A stretch of 64,000 bases of DNA, taken from the NCBI RefSeq assembly GCF_003057885.1, contig NZ_QAGK01000010.1:1-64000 (forward strand), in the 5' to 3' direction. Under the pieces are notes generated by a model that saw nothing but the letters and a program-made list of their open reading frames with translations, searched no databases and had not been told where the DNA came from. The translations under genes and the position numbers were made by a program. Position 1 is the first letter of the stretch; each line of letters begins with the position of its first letter. Below, piece by piece: positions 8,299-16,004 of the stretch. The DNA comes from Oceaniglobus ichthyenteri (GTDB taxonomy: Bacteria; Pseudomonadota; Alphaproteobacteria; Rhodobacterales; Rhodobacteraceae).

Positions 8299-9060
8299 AT
8301 GAAGGTGCTCGTGCCGGTTAAGCGCGTGATCGATTACAATGTGAAAGTTCGCGTCAAGGCGGATGGCAGCGGTGTCGATCTGGCCAATGTGAAAATGTCG
8401 ATGAACCCGTTCGATGAAATCGCCGTGGAAGAGGCTATTCGTTTGAAAGAGGCCGGGAAGGTTGACGAAGTGATTGCCGTTTCCATTGGTGTGAAACAGG
8501 CGCAAGAAACCCTACGCACCGCCCTGGCCATGGGCGCGGATCGGGCGATTTTGGTGATTGCCGCCGATGATGTGCATACCGATATCGAACCTTTGGCCGT
8601 GGCGAAGATCCTGAAAGGGGTGGCCGAGGCCGAGGGCGTTGGCCTGGTTTTGTGCGGCAAACAGGCGATTGATAACGATATGAACGCCACAGGTCAGATG
8701 CTTTCGGCGCTGTTGGGCTGGTCGCAGGCGACCTTTGCCTCGAACCTGGAGATTGACGGCGATCATGCCACCGTGACCCGCGAAGTTGACGGTGGGTTGC
8801 AAACGATCAAGGTCACGATGCCCGCCATCGTTTCGGTCGATCTGCGCCTAAACGAGCCGCGCTATGCGTCTTTGCCAAATATCATGAAGGCCAAGAAAAA
8901 GCCGTTGGACGAAAAGACCGCCGCCGATTACGGCGTCGATGTTGCACCGCGTCTGACGGTGGTGTCCACCGCCGAACCCGCAACGCGCAAGGCGGGTGTG
9001 ATGGTCGGCTCGGTTGATGAGTTGATCGCGAAATTGAAAGACGAAGCAGGAGTCCTGTAA
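8299..9060 (+). CDS. etfB: Electron transfer flavoprotein beta subunit
   Basis: Small subunit of the EtfAB heterodimer, which carries electrons from acyl-CoA dehydrogenases to ETF-ubiquinone oxidoreductase. 253 residues. The start at 8299 ([19 protein letters not shown]) is chosen because it matches the family N-terminus and follows an AGGAG site. An in-frame ATG nine codons earlier has no such support. The signature [19 protein letters not shown] and the AMP-binding region [15 protein letters not shown] are visible. Its TAA overlaps the ATG of etfA (TAATG at 9058-9062). Confidence 0.96.
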   Translation: MKVLVPVKRVIDYNVKVRVKADGSGVDLANVKMSMNPFDEIAVEEAIRLKEAGKVDEVIAVSIGVKQAQETLRTALAMGADRAILVIAADDVHTDIEPLAVAKILKGVAEAEGVGLVLCGKQAIDNDMNATGQMLSALLGWSQATFASNLEIDGDHATVTREVDGGLQTIKVTMPAIVSVDLRLNEPRYASLPNIMKAKKKPLDEKTAADYGVDVAPRLTVVSTAEPATRKAGVMVGSVDELIAKLKDEAGVL

Positions 9061-9986
9061 TGGCTGTTCTTTTATTGGCTGAAATCACCGACGGCGCGTT
9101 GAACATGGATGCCACCGGCAAGGCAGTGGTGGCCGCTGCGGCGTTGGGCGACATCACGGTTCTGGCCTGTGGCGCCACCTGCGCCGATGCGGCGGACGAA
9201 GCGGCAACCATCAAGGGTGTGTCGCGGGTTTTATGCGCCGAGGACGCGGTGTATGGGCACCGCCTGGCCGAACCCACGGCGGCCCTGATTGTTTCGCTGG
9301 CGGGCGATTATTCACATATTGTGGCCCCCGCCACGACCGATGCCAAAAATATCCTGCCCCGGGTTGCCGCCCTGTTGGATGTGATGGTGATTTCCGATGC
9401 ATCGGGCATTGTGGATGGCGACACCTTTGAGCGCCCGATTTATGCCGGCAACGCGGTTCAAACCGTCAAATCCGCCGACGCAACCAAGGTTATAACCCTG
9501 CGCACCGCGGCGTTTGACCCGGCTGAACTGGGCGGCAGTGCCAGCGTGGAAAACATCAATGCCGCCGACAACCCCGGCCTGTCGGAATGGGTGGAAGACA
9601 AAGTCGCCGAAAGCGACCGCCCCGATCTGACCTCGGCAGGGATTGTCGTGTCAGGTGGCCGTGGTCTGGGCAGCGAAGAGAATTTCGCCATGGTTGAAAA
9701 ACTGGCCGACAAATTGGGCGCGGCGGTTGGTGCGTCACGCGCGGCGGTCGATTCGGGCTATGCGCCGAATGATTGGCAAGTGGGCCAGACCGGCAAAGTG
9801 GTGGCACCCGAACTGTATATCGCCGTGGGCATATCGGGCGCGATTCAGCATTTGGCCGGCATGAAAGACAGCAAAATCATCGTCGCGATCAACAAAGACG
9901 AGGAAGCGCCGATTTTTCAGGTCGCCGATTACGGCTTGGTCGCCGATCTGTTCGAAGCTTTGCCAGAATTGGAAGGCAAGCTGTAA
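9060..9986 (+). CDS. etfA: Electron transfer flavoprotein alpha subunit
   Basis: Large, FAD-binding subunit of EtfAB. 308 residues. The C-terminal FAD domain shows the expected SGGRGLGSEENF, GASRAAVDSGY, QVGQTGKVVAPELYIAVGI and INKDEEAPIFQVADYG motifs. It is translationally coupled to etfB by a 1-nt overlap. A clear intrinsic terminator follows at 10044-10072. Electrons from methylsuccinyl-CoA dehydrogenase (45684-47372) would plausibly enter here. Confidence 0.96.
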   Translation: MAVLLLAEITDGALNMDATGKAVVAAAALGDITVLACGATCADAADEAATIKGVSRVLCAEDAVYGHRLAEPTAALIVSLAGDYSHIVAPATTDAKNILPRVAALLDVMVISDASGIVDGDTFERPIYAGNAVQTVKSADATKVITLRTAAFDPAELGGSASVENINAADNPGLSEWVEDKVAESDRPDLTSAGIVVSGGRGLGSEENFAMVEKLADKLGAAVGASRAAVDSGYAPNDWQVGQTGKVVAPELYIAVGISGAIQHLAGMKDSKIIVAINKDEEAPIFQVADYGLVADLFEALPELEGKL

Positions 9987-10043
9987 TAACAGCTCATAAC
10001 CTAGCCCGTCACATGTATGTTTCGGTCTGATGTGTGGAACATA

Positions 10044-10072
10044 AAGGCCCCCGATTTTTCGAGGGGCCTTTT
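10044..10072 (+). terminator. Intrinsic terminator of etfBA
   Basis: Perfect 8-bp stem AAGGCCCC/GGGGCCTT (10044-10051 with 10063-10070) with an 11-nt loop, ending in a short T-run (TTTT at 10069-10072). It lies about 60 nt after the etfA stop. Confidence 0.8.
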
Positions 10073-10226
10073 GCGTCAAAGTGTAGCGATCTGATGCCAA
10101 CAGGCGGGCATCGCGCTGTAAAAAACACCCAATACCGCGACACTGTCGTGAAACTGTCGCGGGTCTGTCGTGGCGCTCTGCCGATTGGCATTTCATTTTG
10201 GTCCTCGGAACAGAAGGTGAGACACA

Positions 10227-10706
10227 GTGATCGTTCGAAAACTACGTTTGGAAAAGGGTCTGTCCCAAGAACAGCTTGCACATATGGCCGGGGTCAGCAC
10301 ACGCACGTTGCAGCGGATTGAGCGGGGCGCAAAGGCCAGCCCGGAAACGTTGAAATGCATCGCCTCTGTTCTGGAAACCGATTTCGGAAACCTGATAAAG
10401 GGGCAAAACATGCCGACTGATACACATTCAGCACTTCCAGAGCTGTCATCCAACGAACAAAAAGCGATGGAGTATGTTCGCGACCTAAAGTCATTTTATA
10501 TGCACGCGTTGCAATATCTTGTCGTGATGATTGCACTTACAATCGTAAACCTGCTGACGAGCCCCGGATATCTTTGGGTGCTTTGGGTGGCCTTTGGATG
10601 GGGCATTGGCCTGTTAAGTCACGGTCTAAGCGTATTTGAAGTGATCAACCTGTTTGATGACAAATGGGAAAGACGCCAGATCCAAAAACAGATGCGGCGC
10701 CGATAG
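10227..10706 (+). CDS. XRE-family helix-turn-helix regulator with C-terminal 2TM domain
   Basis: 159-residue protein that fuses a DNA-binding HTH_XRE domain (about residues 1-58; LSQEQLAHMAGVSTRTLQRIE) to a C-terminal domain with two hydrophobic helices (about 90-108 and 113-132). It ends in a charged FDDKWERRQIQKQMRRR tail, as in the '2TM' domain family. It is therefore a putative membrane-anchored transcription regulator. Start is GTG at 10227 with a GAAGGTGAG Shine-Dalgarno. It stands alone between the etfA terminator and a convergent gene. Parts of it are visibly less GC-rich than its neighbours, which may indicate later acquisition. The target is unknown. Confidence 0.85.
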   Translation: MIVRKLRLEKGLSQEQLAHMAGVSTRTLQRIERGAKASPETLKCIASVLETDFGNLIKGQNMPTDTHSALPELSSNEQKAMEYVRDLKSFYMHALQYLVVMIALTIVNLLTSPGYLWVLWVAFGWGIGLLSHGLSVFEVINLFDDKWERRQIQKQMRRR

Positions 10707-10757
10707 GGTGGCCGTGTTGCCGCGGTGACGCGCAGTTCCGCCGCGCCTCCCTTGGCC

Positions 10758-11582
10758 TTAATCTTTTTCGCGCAACACCCGAGACAGTCGGACAGCGACC
10801 GCCTCGTGCGCCGTGGGCCCGGGCATCAGCGCGGCGGCTTGGGATTCGGTTTCGGTAAACACCTTACCATCCAGTGACCCGATACCGTCCGGCCCGGCAA
10901 AGCAATATTCAACGATATCAGCTACGCGCCCCCGTAAACTGCGCAACATGGTACGATTGACAAACATCGGCCCGCCATCGGCGATCGTTTCCGCCGGATC
11001 GTCGGGCGTGCGTTCGGCCATCCATAATATCACCACGGGCCGACCGATTTGCGCCATCAACAGGTTCATCCGTTGCACCCAGACCCGGCGCAATTCATCG
11101 CGAATCAGTGCGAACCGCGCCGCGGAGGTGTGCGACAGTGTGGCAAGCATGTGACCGGTAAAATGGAATTCGGTAAAATCCACTTCGGGGAACACCGCCT
11201 TCATCATCGGGCTGGCCTTTACAAACCGGTCGTTGCGGCGCGGATGCACCGTATAAAACCGGTTTGACAGGTTTTGTGCGCCTGTTACCTGCAACACCAC
11301 GGCCCGCGCCCGGCGGCATGCCTCAAGAATGGTTTCATCGTTCAAAAACACATCCACCCCGGCATTCACATAGCCCAGGTTCACGGTTTTCACGCCGGTT
11401 TCATCCTGTAACAGCGCCGGATAGGGATCAGTCAGATACCGGCCATAGGTTTCCGACCCGCCCAGAACCGCGATAAAATCACCATTCAACCGCTGCGCCG
11501 GCCCGCGGAACATCAGTTTTGATCGCCCGTACCTGCATGGCGCATAGTCCAACACAGGCCCCGGCATATTTTCATAAGCCAT
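10758..11582 (-). CDS. DUF6473-like protein, unknown function
   Basis: 274 residues with no signal peptide or membrane span. An early FIAVLGGSETYGRYL segment suggests a nucleotide- or sugar-binding fold, or an SGNH-like GGS start. VILWMAERTPDD and a C-terminal GPTAHEAVAVRL block may hold catalytic or substrate residues. I associate this sequence type with DUF6473, found in Rhodobacterales and sometimes linked to polysaccharide loci, but that is from memory. Here it is isolated and convergent with the XRE-2TM gene. It is divergent from the hydroxybutyryl-CoA dehydrogenase gene. Confidence 0.65.
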   Translation of the reverse strand: MAYENMPGPVLDYAPCRYGRSKLMFRGPAQRLNGDFIAVLGGSETYGRYLTDPYPALLQDETGVKTVNLGYVNAGVDVFLNDETILEACRRARAVVLQVTGAQNLSNRFYTVHPRRNDRFVKASPMMKAVFPEVDFTEFHFTGHMLATLSHTSAARFALIRDELRRVWVQRMNLLMAQIGRPVVILWMAERTPDDPAETIADGGPMFVNRTMLRSLRGRVADIVEYCFAGPDGIGSLDGKVFTETESQAAALMPGPTAHEAVAVRLSRVLREKD

Positions 11583-11687
11583 GACTCACCCATTCAATTA
11601 CTCTCACCCAAGGGCAGGATGGCCGATGAATTATGATGATTCGGCTAAAGCGGGCATTTGAACAATTACATCTGTTCCTATTGCGGC

Positions 11688-11716
11688 TTGCGCCTGTGTC
11701 GCGGTGCCGCCTATGT
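11688..11716 (+). promoter_or_regulatory. Predicted promoter of the 3-hydroxybutyryl-CoA dehydrogenase gene
   Basis: TTGCGC (11688-11693), 17-nt spacer, CTATGT (11711-11716). Spacing and boxes fit the alphaproteobacterial housekeeping consensus. The start point would be near 11723, about 20 nt before the ATG at 11742. Confidence 0.45.
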
Positions 11717-11741
11717 TCTGTCGAAACTGAAAGGGCGCAAG

Positions 11742-12617
11742 ATGGATATTCACCGGATCGGAATTGTGGGCGCGGGGCAAATGGGCAACGGCATTGCCCA
11801 TGTCTGTGCATTGGCCGGATATGACGTGGTGATGACCGACATCAGCCAAGACAGCCTAGACAAGGCGCGCGCGATCATTGATGGAAATCTCGAACGTCAG
11901 GTCAGCCGCGAAAAGATATCAAAGGCTGACAAGGATACCGCCATGGGGCGAATCTCGTCCACGCTGAAACTGTCGGATCTGGGCGATACCGATCTGGTGA
12001 TCGAGGCGGCGACCGAACGCGAAACCGTGAAAACCGCGATTTTCGAAGACTTGGTGCCGCATCTCAAACCCACCACGATCCTGACCTCGAACACGTCATC
12101 CATCAGCATCACACGTCTGGCCAGCCGCACCGACAGGCCGGAAAAATTCATGGGGTTTCATTTCATGAACCCGGTGCCAGTGATGCAGTTGGTCGAACTG
12201 ATTCGTGGCATCGCCACCGACAAGGAAACATTTGATGCCTGTCTGGGCGTGGTTGATCGTTTGGGCAAAACCGCCGCCACCGCCGAGGATTTTCCAGCCT
12301 TCATCGTCAACCGTATCCTGATGCCGATGATCAACGAGGCGGTTTATACCCTGTATGAAGGGGTGGGAAACGTGAACAGCATTGATCAGGCGATGAAACT
12401 GGGCACCAATCACCCGATGGGGCCGTTGGAATTGGCCGATTTTATCGGGCTGGATACCTGTTTGGCGATCATGAACGTGCTGCATGATGGGTTGGCCGAT
12501 ACCAAATATCGCCCCTGCCCGTTGTTGACCAAATATGTCGAGGCCGGGTGGCTGGGCCGCAAAACAAACCGTGGGTTTTACGATTATCGCGGCGATATGC
12601 CGGTGCCGACCCGCTAA
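11742..12617 (+). CDS. hbdA: 3-hydroxybutyryl-CoA dehydrogenase
   Basis: NAD(P)-dependent oxidation/reduction of 3-hydroxyacyl-CoA, used in butyrate/PHB and fatty-acid metabolism. 291 residues starting MDIHRIGIVGAGQMGNGIAH, which carries the GxGxxG Rossmann motif. An upstream in-frame ATG at 11658 was rejected because it overlaps the predicted promoter and adds Cys-rich sequence unlike the family. The family blocks GFHFMNPVPVMQLVE, FIVNRILMPMINEA and GTNHPMGPLELADFIGLD are present. The stop overlaps the convergent AsmA gene by 4 nt. It lies near etfBA, suggesting a shared role in acyl-CoA flux. Confidence 0.93.
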   Translation: MDIHRIGIVGAGQMGNGIAHVCALAGYDVVMTDISQDSLDKARAIIDGNLERQVSREKISKADKDTAMGRISSTLKLSDLGDTDLVIEAATERETVKTAIFEDLVPHLKPTTILTSNTSSISITRLASRTDRPEKFMGFHFMNPVPVMQLVELIRGIATDKETFDACLGVVDRLGKTAATAEDFPAFIVNRILMPMINEAVYTLYEGVGNVNSIDQAMKLGTNHPMGPLELADFIGLDTCLAIMNVLHDGLADTKYRPCPLLTKYVEAGWLGRKTNRGFYDYRGDMPVPTR

Positions 12618-14548
12618 TTCCCGCCCAGCAGGTTCAACAAACCGTCTTTCAACTCGTCCTCAAGCTTGCGCTTGACCGCATCTTCGACGCTGCGCCCATC
12701 GGTGATGGGCGTGCCCAACTCTTGCTCCAGCTTCTTGCGCAACTCTTCCTTGGCGCGGTCTTCCACCTCGCGCGCCTCTTCCTTCAACCGGTCCTTGGCC
12801 AGGCTTTCCAAGTCCAGTTTGAACTTTGGCGCGGCCCAGGTGCCGGTGATCAGGATCGGCACCCGCACATTGCCGTCTTTCAACAGGCGCGGTTCCAGCC
12901 GGTAATTCAGGGTTTGCGCCCCCAACCCCACCGTGCCACTGCCGGTGGCGGCAATCAGAGGCGCCAACAGCGTCAGGTCGTCATTGCGCAAAACCCCCTG
13001 ATTGACGGTGAATGAGGCGCTGATTTTATCAAAAATGGTTTTGCTGCCTTCACCGATGAAATTCGGGTTCAGCGTGCGCAACATCCCGACGATATCAAGG
13101 CCCAGCAATTCGCCCGCCCCGGTGGAAAACCCGCCCTCGCCCTCAAGGGAATTCATCAGCGTGTGCATGTCATTGCCCACGCCCAACACGTTGATCGCCA
13201 GATTGCCCGTGGCCACCAACCGGTCATAGCCCAGCAATTCATTGAACAGTTTGGAAATCGCCAAGGCCGAGCCTTTGACGTTGATCCGCGTGCTGAGCCC
13301 GCCGCGCGAATTGACGATCACCGCGCCGTCGATATTGCCGCCATATGCCTCGATCTGTTTGATCTCGGTCACGGCGCGGCCCCGGTCGAGCGTGGTGTAA
13401 AGACTGGTCAGGCCCAGATCGGTTTTGCCAATCTTGATTGACGCGGCGGTGAGGGCGATTTTTGCATCCAGCGCCTGTAATCCGCTGACGTCAATCGGCG
13501 CGCGGCTCCACCCGGTTTGGGCAGTGCCGGTGCCCGATTCACTGCTCGACAGGCCCGACAGGTCCAGCGGGCCGGTGGAAAGTTTGGCATTGATCAGCGG
13601 GCGTGGCCCATCAAGTGTGATATCGGCCGCTGCCGCGACGGTGTTTTTATCAAGGGTCAACGTGGCATCACGCAGGTTCAGCGTGTCGCCGGTATAGGTG
13701 ATATCACCCACCATCGCCACCTTGTCACGGCCCAACCCCCGGGGCAGTTTGACAGGCCCTTGACCAAGGGCGGCCATGATATCGGACAGATTACCCAGAT
13801 CGCCACTCAGCCGCCCTGCCGCACCAAGAGGGGTCAGCCCGGCGCGACCCGCAAACGCGATTTTTGCGCCGCCCAGGCTGAGGTTGGCCTGTGTCGGCAC
13901 TGCGCCGCGTTCCAGAAACGCCGCCAACCCTTCGATATTGCCATTCAATCGCGCCGCTTGGCCATTTATCAACGCGCTGAGGTCAAAGGTTGCCTTGCCC
14001 TGCATCGATGGCAGCGTCAGGGTGGCATCCAGCGCCGTCAGCCGTTGATCGGTGCCGGTTTGCCGGTTCACGAACCGCAAACTGCCGCGCTTTATCTCGG
14101 CCTTGTCGATGGTCAGCGTGGGCAGGCCACCGCCGGAGGTCGCCGCGCCGCTGGCTGGCTTTTCCTCGCCCATCTCCCAGTTGCCCATGCCATCGGGCCC
14201 AATTTCAAGCAGGATTTCAGGCGCAATCGCGCTGACGCCGGTGATGCGGATATCGCCCCGGAGCAACCGTGCAAGATCAACCGCAACCGACAGCCCTTCG
14301 GCCTTTAGCATCGGGCCGTTGTCGGACCAGGCGGCATTGGCAACGGTGACCGCGCCCGTGGTCACCCCCAGGGTTGGCCAAATTGTCGGCCGCACATCGC
14401 CGGTAACGGTCAGGGTGCGGCCTGTGGTCTGTTGAAAACGGTTTTCCACCAGATCGGCAATCTTGTCGGCGGGCAGAAACAGCAGCGCCACGATGGCCAC
14501 AGCCCCCAGCACGACAAGGCCCAACAGCCCCCGGATAATCCAACGCAT
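12614..14548 (-). CDS. AsmA-family envelope protein
   Basis: 644 residues with one N-terminal transmembrane helix (about 5-27), followed by a large repetitive beta-rich periplasmic region and a charged C-terminal coiled coil. The start RWIIRGLLGLVVLGAVAIVA and the VTGDVRPTIWPTLGVTTGAV block match AsmA proteins (TamB/YicH relatives), which are thought to bridge or transport lipids across the envelope. Late blocks such as GEGGFSTGAGELLGLDI also fit AsmA. It overlaps the end of hbdA convergently. Upstream is a good predicted promoter and a repeated element shared with ycjX. Confidence 0.9.
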   Translation of the reverse strand: MRWIIRGLLGLVVLGAVAIVALLFLPADKIADLVENRFQQTTGRTLTVTGDVRPTIWPTLGVTTGAVTVANAAWSDNGPMLKAEGLSVAVDLARLLRGDIRITGVSAIAPEILLEIGPDGMGNWEMGEEKPASGAATSGGGLPTLTIDKAEIKRGSLRFVNRQTGTDQRLTALDATLTLPSMQGKATFDLSALINGQAARLNGNIEGLAAFLERGAVPTQANLSLGGAKIAFAGRAGLTPLGAAGRLSGDLGNLSDIMAALGQGPVKLPRGLGRDKVAMVGDITYTGDTLNLRDATLTLDKNTVAAAADITLDGPRPLINAKLSTGPLDLSGLSSSESGTGTAQTGWSRAPIDVSGLQALDAKIALTAASIKIGKTDLGLTSLYTTLDRGRAVTEIKQIEAYGGNIDGAVIVNSRGGLSTRINVKGSALAISKLFNELLGYDRLVATGNLAINVLGVGNDMHTLMNSLEGEGGFSTGAGELLGLDIVGMLRTLNPNFIGEGSKTIFDKISASFTVNQGVLRNDDLTLLAPLIAATGSGTVGLGAQTLNYRLEPRLLKDGNVRVPILITGTWAAPKFKLDLESLAKDRLKEEAREVEDRAKEELRKKLEQELGTPITDGRSVEDAVKRKLEDELKDGLLNLLGGN

Positions 14549-14576
14549 TCCCGCCTCCGCCCCATGTTTTTCCCGA

Positions 14577-14605
14577 GTCTAGGGCATGAGCCGCAGTTTG
14601 CGCAA
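14577..14605 (-). promoter_or_regulatory. Predicted promoter of the AsmA-family gene
   Basis: On the minus strand TTGCGC (14605-14600), 17-nt spacer, CTAGAC (14582-14577). The transcription start would be near 14570, about 22 nt before the ATG at 14548. The shared element at 14610-14660 begins 4 nt upstream of this -35 box. Confidence 0.5.
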
Positions 14606-14609
14606 CACA

Positions 14610-14660
14610 GGTCTGACCCAAAGGAGGCGCTGGCGCGCCACACGATTCTGTGTTTGGCGC
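14610..14660 (-). repeat. Composite element shared with the ycjX promoter region (copy A)
   Basis: Shares with 27736-27787 three blocks in the same order: GGTCTGACC (9 of 9), TGGCGCG (7 of 7) and GATTCTgTGTTTGGCGC (16 of 17; plus-strand reading). The block contains a GANTC site, the CcrM methylation target. It abuts the predicted -35 of the leftward gene and could be a regulator-binding region. The rest of the 250-nt gap to the MFS gene shows no supportable gene. Confidence 0.5.
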
Positions 14661-14798
14661 GTCTGGCCGATGATGGGGGCGACGGGCACGGGTCGTGGGC
14701 AACTCGAACTTGCAAAGCTCCGGCATTCAACCCATCCTGCGCGCAATCCCTGCCCCGCTTTCCCGCGCTGTTGCGCGACGGCCAGAAAGTAAACAATC

Positions 14799-15992
14799 AT
14801 GACCACATCTTCGATCATCCCTCGCACTTATATGCCGGTTCTGGCCGTTCTTGGGATTGCGCATCTTCTGAACGATCTGATGCAATCTTTGATCCCGGCG
14901 GTTTATCCGCTTTTGAAAGAAAGCTATGCGCTGGATTTTACCCAGATCGGAATGATCACCCTGACCTTTCAATTGGCCGGGGCGATGTTGCAACCGGTGG
15001 TTGGCATGGTCACCGACAAACGCCCGGCCCCCTATTCGCCGGTGGTCGGGATGATGTTTACCCTTGCCGGGTTGATCAGCCTGGCCTTTGCCGCCAGCTA
15101 TACGGTGATTTTGATCTCGGTCGCGCTTATCGGCATCGGATCGTCAATTTTCCACCCCGAGGCGACGCGCACCGCGCGCTATGCGGCGGGCGGACGGCAG
15201 GGGTTGGCGCAAGGTATTTTTCAGGTCGGCGGGCAGACCGGCGGGGCCTTGGGGCCGGTTTTTGCCGCCCTTATCATCGTGCCTTGGGGGCAGCCCAGCC
15301 TGGCCTGGTTTGCGGTTGCCGCTTTGAGCGCAATGATGCTTTTGATCTGGATCGGCCGACAGCAGGCCGAGATCAGCGAAGCCTTTGCCACCATGCGCGC
15401 CGCGCGCCAAAGCAAGAGCGACAAACCACAGCCATCGCGCCGCAACGTTGCCATCGGATTGACCGTGCTGACGTTTCTGATGTTCACAAAAAACACCTAT
15501 GGCGAAAGTTTTCGGTCGTTTTACACATTCTATCTGATCGAGCGGTTCGATGTTTCGATCCCGTTTTCGCAGATGATGCTGTTCGTGTTTCTTTTGGCGG
15601 CGGCGGTGGGCGTTCTGATCGGGGGGATTGTTGGGGATCGCGTGGGGCGATACCGCATCATTTGGATTTCGGTTCTGGGGCCTTTGCCCCTGACCCTGAT
15701 CCTGCCCTATGCCGATCTGTTCTGGACCGTCGCCCTGACCATCATGATCAACCTGATCATGGCCAGCGCCTTTGCCTCGATCCTGATTTACGCGATGGAG
15801 CTATTGCCAAACCGGATCGGGCTGATTGGCGGGCTGTTTTACGGGCTTAATTTCGGCCTTGCTGGGATTTCGGCGGCGCTGCTTGGATCTTTGGCCGATG
15901 TTTATGGGGTTGAAACGCTGTACCAGATTTGCGCGCTCTTGCCATTGGCCGGGTTGATGGCGTGGTTTTTGCCCCGGATTGACGATACCTAG
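14799..15992 (+). CDS. MFS exporter, fosmidomycin-resistance (Fsr) type
   Basis: 397-residue major-facilitator protein with about 12 transmembrane helices. The N-terminal block VLGIAHLLNDLMQSLIPAVY and the IGSSIFHPEATRTARYAAGG region are characteristic of the Fsr-like drug-efflux subfamily. The inner loop DKRPAPYSPVVG corresponds to the MFS motif between helices 2 and 3. The natural substrate is unknown, and antibiotic export is a family inference. It is separated by 250 nt from the divergent AsmA gene and ends 12 nt before the convergent priA. Confidence 0.88.
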   Translation: MTTSSIIPRTYMPVLAVLGIAHLLNDLMQSLIPAVYPLLKESYALDFTQIGMITLTFQLAGAMLQPVVGMVTDKRPAPYSPVVGMMFTLAGLISLAFAASYTVILISVALIGIGSSIFHPEATRTARYAAGGRQGLAQGIFQVGGQTGGALGPVFAALIIVPWGQPSLAWFAVAALSAMMLLIWIGRQQAEISEAFATMRAARQSKSDKPQPSRRNVAIGLTVLTFLMFTKNTYGESFRSFYTFYLIERFDVSIPFSQMMLFVFLLAAAVGVLIGGIVGDRVGRYRIIWISVLGPLPLTLILPYADLFWTVALTIMINLIMASAFASILIYAMELLPNRIGLIGGLFYGLNFGLAGISAALLGSLADVYGVETLYQICALLPLAGLMAWFLPRIDDT

Positions 15993-16004
15993 GGGGTTCT
16001 GAGG

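Noticed and set aside
14432-15850. 472-residue plus-strand frame overlapping the AsmA start and the MFS gene
   Set aside because: It runs in a different frame from the MFS gene, whose protein is clearly conserved, and the translation is Cys/Arg/Gly-rich without domains.
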